DNA from: DATFLS01 sp964413425
Lineage (GTDB): Bacteria; Fidelibacterota; JAANXI01
DNA: 64,000 nucleotides
Reading direction: 5' to 3'
Assembly: GCA_964413425.1 (NCBI GenBank)
Contig: CAYPST010000011.1
Coordinates: 1-64,000, forward strand
The first letter of the stretch is position 1; every line of letters begins with the position of its first letter. The notes under the pieces were generated by a model, which saw only the letters and a program-made list of their open reading frames with translations, had not been told where the DNA came from and ran no database searches. Of this stretch, positions 34,149-42,422 are shown piece after piece. Both the position numbers and the translations under genes were made by a program.

Positions 34149-35546
34149 TCATCTGATACTTGCTGAGACCGGCACAGGAAAATGAATAACAAAGGTGGAT
34201 CCTTCGCCCAGTTTGCTGTCGACTTCAATGTTGGCGTTATGCTGATTCACAATCCCGTACACTTCTGACAGCCCCAGCCCGCTGCCTTTTTCACTCTTGG
34301 TAGAGAAAAAGGGGTCGAAGATCTTCTCAACAACTTCTTTGCTCATCCCGATCCCGGTGTCGGAAACGCCCAGGTTTACATTCTTCCCATCGAATTCGGT
34401 CCAGACGGTAACCAGGCCACCAACATCCAGCGCATCCACTGCATTGAATATTAAGTTCAGCAGGGCATTTCTCAGCGCGATCTCATTGCCTTCCACATGT
34501 GGAATCTTTTTAAGCTGGGTTTCGATTTCTATGTGGATACCTCGCTGGCGCATAATACGGTCAATTCTGGTCTTCACATACTCCACCACATCCTCAATCA
34601 GGTCGTTCAGCATAATTGAGGAGAGATCCTGTTCCCCGGCCTGTTCCCGTTTTCTGGTAAAATCCTGCAGCCGCTGAATCATATCAGTGCTGTCCATAGC
34701 CGCTTTTTCAATCGTTTTGAGACTGGCTAACACCCCCGGCTCGGAGAGTTTCTGCCGGAGCAGCTGCACCCGGCCCAGAATAATGGTCAACATGTTGTTA
34801 AAATCGTGAGAAATCCCGGAAGCCATCTGGCTCAGCGCCTGTAATTTCTTGTTCTGGGTCGCTTCCACTTCCTGCTTATGGCGCATGGAGACTATCCGGT
34901 TGATGAGCGTGAACCCACGGAACCGGTCCTCATGATCCACCTGGGGATAGGTGCGGGTCTCCAGGAACTCGCCAAAATTCTGATCGAAATACTCCAGAGG
35001 CACTACCTTTTTCGTCTCCAGCGTCTGTGCCAACGGACATTCATCACACGGATGAGATTGTCCGTGGAGCACTTCATAACACTTCTTCCCGGTGATTTCC
35101 TCGGTTCCGCCGAATACGGTTTTCGCCGCAAAATTTGCTCTCAAGATTGTGTAATCAGGCGAACAGAGCAGGATGAAATCGTTGATCGAATCAAACAATT
35201 CATCTGGCAAATCTCGTTTCTGCTTATCCCATTCGAACGTTTCCCCCACCGGATACAACTGCAACGTGAGTTTATTCCCATGAAGATTCCTTCCCGGATC
35301 CAGATACGCGACTAATTTCGTGATATCCTCGGATTCGAAGGTGGGAAGAAGATCCAGATGTTGGGTGCTGCCGGAGGTAATGGCCTGATGTATTGACTCT
35401 GCCACCGGTATGCCCGTGGACATCCTGAACAAATCGGAAAAAATTGTCGATTCGGAGAGGGTTTCATTGACCCACGATTGAAACACCTCATCGGTATCGA
35501 GAATCGCCTCCGAATGGTAATCGATGGTGATAGTTGATGAAATCAT
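34149..35546 (-). CDS. Cytosolic PAS-domain sensor histidine kinase
   Basis: A 465-residue protein with no transmembrane segment, so the signal is intracellular. Residues ~1-115 are unassigned. A PAS domain (~118-225) contains the unusual HGQSHPCDECPLAQTLE, a CxxC pair seen in a subset of PAS domains that may sense redox state or metal. The HisKA helix is QMASGISHDFNNMLTIILGR (phospho-acceptor His ~249). The HATPase domain has NALLNLIFNAVDAL (N box), DTGIGM (G1) and GSGLGLSEVYGIV (G2). The HDFNN form groups it with NtrB-type kinases that pair with sigma-54 activators, and such an activator lies two genes upstream at 37139. Pairing is inferred from position. Confidence 0.87.
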   Translation of the reverse strand: MISSTITIDYHSEAILDTDEVFQSWVNETLSESTIFSDLFRMSTGIPVAESIHQAITSGSTQHLDLLPTFESEDITKLVAYLDPGRNLHGNKLTLQLYPVGETFEWDKQKRDLPDELFDSINDFILLCSPDYTILRANFAAKTVFGGTEEITGKKCYEVLHGQSHPCDECPLAQTLETKKVVPLEYFDQNFGEFLETRTYPQVDHEDRFRGFTLINRIVSMRHKQEVEATQNKKLQALSQMASGISHDFNNMLTIILGRVQLLRQKLSEPGVLASLKTIEKAAMDSTDMIQRLQDFTRKREQAGEQDLSSIMLNDLIEDVVEYVKTRIDRIMRQRGIHIEIETQLKKIPHVEGNEIALRNALLNLIFNAVDALDVGGLVTVWTEFDGKNVNLGVSDTGIGMSKEVVEKIFDPFFSTKSEKGSGLGLSEVYGIVNQHNANIEVDSKLGEGSTFVIHFPVPVSASIR

Positions 35547-35632
35547 GAATTAGATCATGGTCCGGAGTTTATGATAATTCGTATGCCTGCCACGCTTTGG
35601 CTTTCCAGGCGGTTTTTCAGAATATAGTAAAG

Positions 35633-36883
35633 TTATAACAGCGCATCTAATTCTTTCTGCAATCGATGAATGCGCGGAACCGCCCGCATAGTTTCAGCAT
35701 AGGAGAGGCTCCGCTCCAGATACTGCACTCGGACAATATTATTTCCTTTCGATTTAGCCAACACGCTATATTCATAATAAGTTTCACATAAATTGAGCAG
35801 ATTGCTTTCTTCCGCATTCAATTCAATACTGATCTCAAAATTGGCTGCGGCAAGATCCAGGAATCCCTGATCACGATGCAGCAACCCGAATACACGATAC
35901 GCATCGGCCAGTGCTCCGCGATCGTGCATTTTGGAAAAGATTTTAAAGGCATGAATCAGCCGACGCTGGCCTTCATCAAATTCTTTCTGCCGAATAAGCA
36001 CTTCCGCTAATGCCAGCGACCCAATCCCCAGGAGATTGGTATCCGGAATCTCCTCTGCCGCCTGTACGGATCGTTTCAGCAATTCCCTGGCCGCCCCCAG
36101 GGCATTCATTCCCAAATGAGCCAATCCCTGATTTACCAGGAGATGTCCCTGGAAATTCTGATCCTGTGCATCCGGATGGGAGAGCAGGCGCTCAAAAATT
36201 TTCGCCGCCTCCTCGGCTTCCCCCCTCATCCCCTGAATAATCGCCTGATTCACCCTGATCTTTAATCCGATATTCCCGGAGAGATCGCCGTTGAGCAAAT
36301 TTTCGGCCTCTTTAAAATATTGAAACCCCGACGCAGAATCCCATCGCATTGACGACAGTATTCCCATGCTCATCCTGGCAGCAGCCATTCCGGTCCTGTC
36401 GCCTTTCTCGGTATAATACTCATAGGCCTTCGCATAGGATCGTCGACTCCTCTGCCACCGGCTGCGCTTGGAATCGATGCGACCCATTAGAAGATAGACC
36501 CTGCCCAGGAACTCACTGTCCTGCTCCAGCCTGTTCCGACTTTCCTCAATGGATCGCAACAAGGTGTAAGATCGATCTACTTCCCCGAACTTGAAACACA
36601 ACTCTGCTATTTTGTACTGAACCCCGATCACCCGATTGGGTGAAATCTCCGGGTATTTCATCAGTGTCATGATCAGGAACTCGAAGTCCACTTCTCGAAA
36701 AATGCTGTCGTTTTCTGTACCGTGCATGGTCCATTGTTCATTCAGGAATCGTTCTCTCTGCTGCTTCAACTGCAGGTAGCGCTCGATAAACATCTCCCCT
36801 AATTCATCAGAAATCAAGTCCAGTAATTTCTGAAAAAAAATCCGAAACAGCTCCGGGCCAGTTGTGGGAAGTTTCGTTTCCAT
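35633..36883 (-). CDS. Tetratricopeptide-repeat protein of unknown function
   Basis: A 416-residue cytosolic protein, almost all alpha-helical. From about residue 90 onward it is built of TPR-like helical pairs, for example ELCFKFGEVDRSYTLLRSIE, YLLMGRIDSKRSRWQRSRRSY, ALADAYRVFGLLHRDQGFLDLAAAN and CETYYEYSVLAKSKGNNIVRV. The first ~85 residues contain no repeats (LFRIFFQKLLDLISDELGEMFIERYL) and may form a partner-binding cap. It lies between a sigma-54 activator gene and a PAS histidine kinase gene on the same strand, so it may be a scaffold or modulator of that pathway. No enzymatic motif is visible. Confidence 0.65.
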   Translation of the reverse strand: METKLPTTGPELFRIFFQKLLDLISDELGEMFIERYLQLKQQRERFLNEQWTMHGTENDSIFREVDFEFLIMTLMKYPEISPNRVIGVQYKIAELCFKFGEVDRSYTLLRSIEESRNRLEQDSEFLGRVYLLMGRIDSKRSRWQRSRRSYAKAYEYYTEKGDRTGMAAARMSMGILSSMRWDSASGFQYFKEAENLLNGDLSGNIGLKIRVNQAIIQGMRGEAEEAAKIFERLLSHPDAQDQNFQGHLLVNQGLAHLGMNALGAARELLKRSVQAAEEIPDTNLLGIGSLALAEVLIRQKEFDEGQRRLIHAFKIFSKMHDRGALADAYRVFGLLHRDQGFLDLAAANFEISIELNAEESNLLNLCETYYEYSVLAKSKGNNIVRVQYLERSLSYAETMRAVPRIHRLQKELDALL

Positions 36884-36963
36884 AACTTGTTATCTTCTTC
36901 CGACGATCGATCCCCTGCCGGACTGATTGCGCAGTCTGCTCACGTCCTTTCTGAATGTATGAA

Positions 36964-37016
36964 CACTCTCTCACTCTGAAGCGCGCCCGGCAGGGCGCGG
37001 TATCATCCGGAGAGTG
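36964..37016. promoter_or_regulatory. Nested two-stem structure between the sigma-54 activator and TPR genes
   Basis: The outer stem CACTCTC (36964-36970) / GAGAGTG (37010-37016) encloses a perfect inner hairpin CGCGCCC-GGCA-GGGCGCG (36982-36999). The layout could be a terminator-antiterminator, a processing site or a protein-binding structure in the leader of the TPR gene. There is no T-run on either strand. Confidence 0.4.
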
Positions 37017-37138
37017 GTTTTCTTATTTACCTTGGTACAGCAGCGAGCAAGAGATTCTGGTATTCCTTTTGTGTAAATTTTTGCACCTTTGCATTCTTGG
37101 GCTCTTGTATTCTTGAGTTCTTGAGAAGATCGAATTTC

Positions 37139-38527
37139 TCACTCAGGATTTTTCGAATCGGCTCCTTCTAATTTCAAACACCGGTAGCGGAAAGCACCCC
37201 GACTCATCCCCAGTAATCGTGCCGCACGCGATTTATTCCCATTTGCTTTATCCAGCGCCGCTTTGATATATTTTTTCTCTATTTCATCGAGATCGATCCC
37301 CTCATCCGGGATATGGATGTCTCTGACACCCGTTTTCTTCGCGGCCTGGGTACTCGAAGAATTTGGAATCAGGAAGAGGTGATGTGAATCAATTTCCCCG
37401 TACTTCTTGAGTAATACCGCCCGCTCAATCACATTGCGCAATTCTCTGACATTCCCCGGCCAGCTATGTGCAATTAACGTCTCTGAAGCTTGATCGGAGA
37501 GTCCGGAAATATCGTAGTTGAATTCCACATTAAATTTCTCAATGAACTCTTTTGCCAGTAACAGAATATCTTCGCCGCGCTTCCGGAGGGGAGGTAATTC
37601 TATGGTTAAGACATTCAATCGATAATAGAGATCCTCGCGGAACTTGCCCTGTTCGATGAGATTTTCCAGGGGAATACTGGTAGAAGCAATGACCCGTATA
37701 TCAATTGGGATATCGCGAATCCCCCCTACCCGTCGAATCTTTTTTTCCTCAATAGCCTTCAACAATTTGACTTGAAGTGCCAGGTCCATACTGGCAATCT
37801 CATCCAGAAAGAAGGCTCCGCCATCGGCTACTTCCATCAATCCCCGCTTGGTTTTTCGGGCATCCGTGAAGGCGCCTTGTTCATAACCGAACAGTTCGGA
37901 TTCCAGCAACGTTTCCTGAATTGCGGCACAATTCACTTCCACAAAGGGTTCCTGATGGCGGCGGCTGTTGGCATGAATCGATCTTGCCACCATCTCCTTG
38001 CCGGTGCCCGTTTCCCCGACGATAACCACCGGGGTATCCTTGGACTCGCTGACCATCCGGATGATTTTGAAGACCTGCTTCATCTTCGGAGATCGGCCTA
38101 TCAGTTCACCGAAGCCGAACATCTTTCGCTGCTGATTATACATATAGGACAGTTTGTCGCCGATTTTCTTCGACTGGAAGGCCCGCTCGACAATGAGCCG
38201 CAACTCTTTGATATCCACCGGTTTCTTTATATAGTCATACGCGCCGGCACGCATGGCCGAAAGCGCAATTTCCTGATCCCCGACATCCGTGGTAAAGATC
38301 ACCTCGACTTCCGGTGCCCGCTGATGAATCTTCTTCAATAAATCAAGCCCAGTTATCTCGGGAAGTCGATAATCGGTAATGACAATATCCGGGAGCACTT
38401 TGTCGAAGTGTTTGAAAAACTCCACTGAGGTACCAAATATCCGGATATCCCACTCTTCGGTCTCCAGCATCAGCTTGACCGTTTTACAGATATGCGGGTC
38501 ACTATCTACAAGATAAATTGCCGGCAT
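37139..38527 (-). CDS. NtrC-family sigma-54-dependent response regulator
   Basis: A 462-residue transcription activator. The receiver domain (~1-120) has the phospho-acceptor Asp in DIVITDYRLPEITG and the Lys in YIKKPVDI. The AAA+ domain (~145-375) shows Walker A GETGTGKEMVAR, the sigma-54 contact loop GAFTDA in YEQGAFTDARKTKRG and Walker B GGAFFLDEIASM. A C-terminal Fis-type helix-turn-helix (NKSRAARLLGMSRGAFRYRC) binds enhancer DNA. It would be phosphorylated by a kinase and drive sigma-54 promoters; the PAS kinase at 34149 is the likely partner. No target -24/-12 promoter was recognised in the window. A run of TTCTTG-like repeats lies just past its stop (37087-37123). Confidence 0.93.
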   Translation of the reverse strand: MPAIYLVDSDPHICKTVKLMLETEEWDIRIFGTSVEFFKHFDKVLPDIVITDYRLPEITGLDLLKKIHQRAPEVEVIFTTDVGDQEIALSAMRAGAYDYIKKPVDIKELRLIVERAFQSKKIGDKLSYMYNQQRKMFGFGELIGRSPKMKQVFKIIRMVSESKDTPVVIVGETGTGKEMVARSIHANSRRHQEPFVEVNCAAIQETLLESELFGYEQGAFTDARKTKRGLMEVADGGAFFLDEIASMDLALQVKLLKAIEEKKIRRVGGIRDIPIDIRVIASTSIPLENLIEQGKFREDLYYRLNVLTIELPPLRKRGEDILLLAKEFIEKFNVEFNYDISGLSDQASETLIAHSWPGNVRELRNVIERAVLLKKYGEIDSHHLFLIPNSSSTQAAKKTGVRDIHIPDEGIDLDEIEKKYIKAALDKANGNKSRAARLLGMSRGAFRYRCLKLEGADSKNPE

Positions 38528-38629
38528 GGATAATTCTCACATAAGATATTATGAGAGCTACAGTACTATCTGAATCTCAGAAAATATACAGTTGCTGTAA
38601 GATACCTGTTGAAATCGCTTAGTATTTCC

Positions 38630-38819
38630 GAGTCTATTTAGAAAACGCCTCGCCCCGAAGGGATGCCTTCGGCAAAGAGATCCCGTGACGACGGGACAAA
38701 GAAACCAGAACATATCACTGCCCAACCCCCGCAATAAATTGTGAAGATGTGTTCTCTCCAGAATAAACATAAGTCAGGGTCAGCATCTTGTCTCAGCACC
38801 ATATTTTCTAAACACTCTC
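38630..38819 (+). repeat. Family-1 miniature inverted-repeat element, copy E, with 9-bp target duplication
   Basis: The cleanest full copy at 190 bp. The left end GAGTCTATTTAGAAAAC (38630) and right end TTTTCTAAACACTCTC (to 38819) pair as terminal inverted repeats. Flanks AGTATTTCC (38621-38629) and AGTACTTCC (38820-38828) are a 9-bp duplication with one mismatch. Internal hairpins are CCGAAGGGATGCCTTCGG and CCCGTGACGACGGG. Its right end overlaps the last codon of lexA. Confidence 0.85.
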
Positions 38820-39423
38820 AGTACTTCCGTATAACTCCAACCACTTTTCCCCGGATTCGCACACGGTCCGCAGAGAGCATAATGGGTGACATTTCCGCAT
38901 TTCCCGGCTCCAGACGAACGCTATCTCCATCTCGATAAAACTTTTTTAACGTCGCATCCTGATTATTAATCAGGGCGACAACCATTTCCCCGTTATGTGC
39001 TTCGCTCCGAGGTTGGACAATAACATAGTCCCCATCCTGGATATTTTCGTCAATCATGGATTCTCCGGCCACCTGGAGAACGTAATGATCCCCGTGCCCG
39101 ATCATATCCGGCGGAACGGAAATCTCTTCCCGATTTTCGATGGCTTCAATCGGTTCTCCCGCTGCGACCCGCCCGAGAAGGGGTAATGCAGATATGGTCG
39201 GCCCGGGGTGAGGATCAACAACCTGCAGACACCGCGATCGGTTCCAATCCTTCTTTATTAACCCCTTTTGTTCAAGGTTGGTAATATGCTTGTGTACCGT
39301 GCCTTTTGATCGGTATCCAAAGTAATCAGCGATTTCCTCATAGGTCGGGGCAATCCCCTCCGCTGAGAGATATTCCTTAATAAAATCGAGGATAGATTTT
39401 TGCTTTTTAGTTAAATACATCAC
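38818..39423 (-). CDS. lexA: LexA SOS repressor
   Basis: A 201-residue self-cleaving transcription repressor of the DNA-damage response. The winged helix N-terminal domain has YEEIADYFGYRSKGTVHKHI (~res 24-43). The autocleavage site is the Ala-Gly in GRVAAGEPIEA (~res 84-88). The catalytic Ser is in VAGESMIDENIQDGDY (~res 120) and the Lys in QDATLKKFYRDGD (~res 158). The C-terminus is GKVVGVIRKY. Two bases of the TGA stop belong to repeat copy E, so transposition fixed the present end of the reading frame. The operator sequence used by this lineage was not identified. Confidence 0.93.
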   Translation of the reverse strand: MMYLTKKQKSILDFIKEYLSAEGIAPTYEEIADYFGYRSKGTVHKHITNLEQKGLIKKDWNRSRCLQVVDPHPGPTISALPLLGRVAAGEPIEAIENREEISVPPDMIGHGDHYVLQVAGESMIDENIQDGDYVIVQPRSEAHNGEMVVALINNQDATLKKFYRDGDSVRLEPGNAEMSPIMLSADRVRIRGKVVGVIRKY

Positions 39424-39771
39424 TGCAGAATTCTGGGCTGCCCATTTTTAAGTCAATTTATCCGGTATCAAAAAGTATCCTGAATTCTCCATGAATTCGA
39501 AATGAATAGCACCCGTTCGCCGCGGCGAAAAGTAATCCCGGATCACTGCCCGGTGAAGGGTCCGACGTGTCCTATCGGAACCAGGGATCGTTCGCTTTAT
39601 CAAGGCGTCTCTGGGATGGAATTGAGAAAAATCCGCGGGCATCCGTTGTCTCTGCGTTCATCTGTATGCTATTTTTTGAATTATTCAGGTTAAGGATTCG
39701 TGATGCAATTTAGATCGGTTGGCATCAAATGGCAACTAATTATCACACCAGATTCTCTGGTGGGTCACTGC
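39424..39771. other. Intergenic region upstream of lexA and downstream of dnaA
   Basis: 348 bp without a convincing gene. It contains a perfect 14-bp palindrome TTCGCCGCGGCGAA (39516-39529) about 95 bp upstream of the lexA start, and GAAC-N8-GTTC at 39578-39593. Either could be an operator, but neither matches a known SOS box exactly. Leftward promoter candidates are weak. Confidence 0.4.
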
Positions 39772-41148
39772 CTAGAACTGACTGATTTCGATCTTATGCT
39801 TAATGGATTTTATCCGATGATGCAAATCAGAATCTTTCTGGATTTTATCGTCTATCACCTTACAGGCGTGGACGACGGTACTATGATCCCGGCCGCCAAA
39901 ATGGAGGCCAATGGTTTTCAGCGATGATCCCGTCATCTCCCGACAGAGATACATCGCAATTTGACGGGCCAGTGCGACCTCCTTTTTCCGCCCCTTCCCA
40001 ATGAGGTCCGATTCTCCCACCCCCATAATTTCCCCGGTCATGCGCTGGATATCATCAATGGAAACGGAGGAGGAAAAGTTTTTGTCAATGATCTCACGCA
40101 ACACCCGTTTGGCCAGATCAACAGTTATGTCGGTATTCGACAGGGACGAAAAGGCTAATAAGCGAATGAGCGCTCCCTCCAGATCCCGCACATTCGAGGT
40201 GATATTCGCCGCCAGAAACTCGATGATATCATAAGAGATCTCAATCCCATCCTCCTGCGCTTTATGCTGCAGGATGGCGATTCTGGTCTCCAGATCCGGA
40301 GGTTGGATATCGGCTATTAAGCCGGCCTGAAACCGTGACAGCAGCCGCTCCTCCATCCCGGAGAGTTCCTTCGGGGCACGATCGGAGGTCAAGACAATTT
40401 GTTTTCCGGACTGGTATAACGCATTGAAGGTATGAAAAAACTGTTCCTGGGTGGATTCCTTCTTCTGGAAGAATTGGACATCATCCACCATCAACAGATC
40501 CACATTGCGATAATGTTCGGAAAACTCAGTGGTTTTATTATTCTTTATGGAGTTAATGAACTCCAGGGTAAATTTTTCACTGGAAGTATAGAGGACCCGG
40601 TTTGCCGTCCGAGTCTGCAAAGATTTATTCCCGATGGCCTGGGCCAGATGGGTTTTTCCAAGTCCAACTCCTCCATAAAGCACCAGGGGATTAAAGGACG
40701 TCCCCCCGGGAGCTTCCGCAATGGCCAGTGCAGCCGCTCGGGCAAATTCATTATTATCACCTTCGACAAAATTATCAAACGTATATCGATCATTCAGATA
40801 GCTCTCCAGCTGCTGCCGGCGGATAAAGCCGGGCTCGGCCGATACTGCAGGAATGGGCGGCCCCTGGATAGTATCTTCTGAATACACCACGGAATACGCT
40901 AATTTCAGGCCATTGCCAGAGACCTGCTGCAGCACGGAATTCATCAAATCCTTGTAATGATTCTCAATCCATTCATAGAAGAAATGACTGGGCACCTGAA
41001 CCGTGAGTTTCTCCTCATCAAGCCCGACCGGTTCAATCGGTTTAAACCAGGTTTCAAACGTCTGATCCGGCACTCGCCCTCGTATGAGCTGCAAACATTC
41101 CTGCCAAATACCTTCCGGAGAAGCGTCCATTTCGTCGTTATTCCCCAC
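39772..41148 (-). CDS. dnaA: Chromosomal replication initiator DnaA
   Basis: A 458-residue origin-binding AAA+ initiator. Domain I starts EGIWQECLQLIRGRVPDQTFETWF cut as EGIWQECLQLI / VPDQTFETWFKP. The AAA+ core has Walker A YGGVGLGKTHLAQAIG (~res 158-173) and Walker B DLLMVDDVQFFQ. Domain IV carries the DnaA-box-binding signature FGGRDHSTVVHACKVI (~res 424-439). The frame opens at GTG 41148; ATG 41130 (MDASPEG), behind AAGGTGGGG, is an equally good start. It is transcribed leftward away from the putative origin on its 5' side, and all genes on the other side point rightward. Confidence 0.95.
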   Translation of the reverse strand: MGNNDEMDASPEGIWQECLQLIRGRVPDQTFETWFKPIEPVGLDEEKLTVQVPSHFFYEWIENHYKDLMNSVLQQVSGNGLKLAYSVVYSEDTIQGPPIPAVSAEPGFIRRQQLESYLNDRYTFDNFVEGDNNEFARAAALAIAEAPGGTSFNPLVLYGGVGLGKTHLAQAIGNKSLQTRTANRVLYTSSEKFTLEFINSIKNNKTTEFSEHYRNVDLLMVDDVQFFQKKESTQEQFFHTFNALYQSGKQIVLTSDRAPKELSGMEERLLSRFQAGLIADIQPPDLETRIAILQHKAQEDGIEISYDIIEFLAANITSNVRDLEGALIRLLAFSSLSNTDITVDLAKRVLREIIDKNFSSSVSIDDIQRMTGEIMGVGESDLIGKGRKKEVALARQIAMYLCREMTGSSLKTIGLHFGGRDHSTVVHACKVIDDKIQKDSDLHHRIKSIKHKIEISQF

Positions 41149-41480
41149 CTTCGGTTAAGAGTTATCAACAATTATCTTGCTAAAAAATTACAGGGATGGC
41201 TGCCAGCCAACAATTCCGGAAAAATATAGGGCTCCACAGTTTTCCACACCGCTAATAAGCATATAAGTCAAAGAAAACCAAATAGCTATACCGAATAAAG
41301 AACCCCGGAAACCCCTTCAATTCAAACTCTGTTCAATTTTCGGTGAACATCTTTTGTACATGAGATATCAACATTATCCACAAGTTATCCACATCCGTTC
41401 ACTCTTACTACAATCAAATTATAACACCGTCTACTTATGTCAAGATAATTTTACAAAAATATTCCGTGGCGGTCTGAACC
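41149..41480. other. Putative replication origin (oriC) with DnaA boxes
   Basis: Two perfect DnaA boxes TTATCCACA lie at 41374-41382 and 41385-41393, with a weak ATATCAACA at 41365. Further near-matches are TTATCAACA at 41162 and TTTTCCACA at 41240. An AT-rich stretch (41400-41470) beside the tandem boxes could be the unwinding element. The region separates leftward dnaA from a 22-kb block of rightward genes, the strand switch expected at an origin. Confidence 0.75.
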
Positions 41481-41631
41481 GGTGAGAAGACTGATATTCC
41501 CTTCCACTTATTCATCTTGTTCATCCCTGGCACGAGATTAAAAATGTTGTCGAATTCCAGCGCTCCTCCTCTGCGGATCCCGGGAACATTCTCAGTTTCA
41601 CCTCTTATAAGACGCCGAATATTATTCATGC

Positions 41632-41659
41632 TTGTTTTTCCAATTGCCTTCATTAAATT
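41632..41659 (+). promoter_or_regulatory. Putative promoter of rpmH-rnpA-yidD-yidC
   Basis: TTGTTT (41632-41637), 16-bp spacer, TAAATT (41654-41659), about 46 bp upstream of the rpmH start. It is a moderate match to sigma-70 consensus. Confidence 0.35.
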
Positions 41660-41705
41660 TGAAAGCTGTATGAAAATGGTTGAATAAATAGATGGAAGGA
41701 ACCTC

Positions 41706-41837
41706 ATGGCGAAACGAACATATCAACCAAGTAGGCGCAAAAGAAAAAATAAACATGGCTTCCGCAAACGGATGAAGAGCAAAGGTGGCCGGAATGTGCT
41801 CAAAAGAAGGCGTAAAAAAGGAAGAAAGCGGATGTAA
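41706..41837 (+). CDS. rpmH: Ribosomal protein L34
   Basis: A 43-residue, extremely basic protein of the large ribosomal subunit. MAKRTYQPSRRKRKNKHGF and the C-terminal KKGRKRM match the universal L34 pattern (KRTYQPS...RKNKHGFR.RM..KGGR.VL..RR.KGR). ATG 41706 follows GGAAGGA at good spacing. As in most bacteria it precedes rnpA near the origin. The rnpA frame appears to begin inside it. Confidence 0.97.
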   Translation: MAKRTYQPSRRKRKNKHGFRKRMKSKGGRNVLKRRRKKGRKRM

Positions 41838-42186
41838 GGCCGAACGAACGGGGCGGGCTGATAATACACTACCTAAATCAATAATTATCAGCAAGAAACG
41901 CTGTTTCGACGACCTTTTCTCGCGTGGCCGACGTCTGCGTGGTACTCTCGGGCAACTGATTGTTCACCCCTGCTCTGAAACCAGGGTCGCCTTTGTTGTC
42001 GGCAAAAAAGTAGGGTCGGCGGTGGTAAGGAATACACTGAAACGGTATGTCCGGGAATACTATCGCACGCACAAAGCGTTAATTCCCGATCACCTGGCGG
42101 TAGTTTTTCAGATTTTCCCGGGGTCCTCGCTTCCGGGTTATCACGATATTGCATCGGAGTTCACGGATCTATGTCAAAAATTATAA
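41794..42186 (+). CDS. rnpA: Ribonuclease P protein component
   Basis: The protein cofactor of RNase P, which trims the 5' leader of tRNAs. The conserved RNR-type core is VVGKKVGSAVVRNTLKRYVREYYR cut as GKKVGSAVVRNTLKRYVREY (~res 74-93), preceded by SKKRCFDDLFSRGRRLRG. Between the rpmH stop (41837) and the conserved LPKS start region there is no ATG, GTG or TTG in frame. The only candidates are ATG 41794 and GTG 41785, both inside rpmH, giving a 44-53-base out-of-frame overlap and an N-terminal extension of ~25 residues. A rarer start codon (for example ATA/ATT) is the alternative. It overlaps yidD by 16 bases. Confidence 0.88.
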   Translation: MCSKEGVKKEESGCKAERTGRADNTLPKSIIISKKRCFDDLFSRGRRLRGTLGQLIVHPCSETRVAFVVGKKVGSAVVRNTLKRYVREYYRTHKALIPDHLAVVFQIFPGSSLPGYHDIASEFTDLCQKL

Positions 42187-42422
42187 ACCGGATTCTCGTC
42201 TTCCTGATTCGGCTCTATCAGGGGTTCATCTCCCCCTTATTCCCCAATACCTGCAGATTTTATCCAACCTGTTCCCAATATACCATCGAGGCCCTGCGTA
42301 CCCGGTCGTTCTATAAGGCCATCTGGTTAGGACTGAAACGCATAGGGAAGTGCCATCCCTGGCATAGCGGGGGCTATGACCCTGTCCAGAAACCTGAAGA
42401 TACAGGGATGAAACATGGATAA
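42171..42422 (+). CDS. yidD: YidD membrane-protein insertion efficiency factor
   Basis: An 83-residue inner-membrane-associated protein that assists YidC-dependent insertion. The family signature CRFYPTCSQYTIEAL (~res 28-42) and KCHPWHSGGYDPV (~res 60-72) are complete, with an amphipathic N-terminal helix (IINRILVFLIRLYQGF). It overlaps both neighbours: 16 bases with rnpA and 8 with yidC, so expression is translationally coupled. Confidence 0.95.
   Translation: MSKIINRILVFLIRLYQGFISPLFPNTCRFYPTCSQYTIEALRTRSFYKAIWLGLKRIGKCHPWHSGGYDPVQKPEDTGMKHG

Noticed and set aside
39578..39593. GAAC-N8-GTTC as a possible SOS box upstream of lexA
   Set aside because: The Gram-positive box has four bases between half-sites and the site is about 155 bp from the start. 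It is not a match to any operator I know for this lineage.
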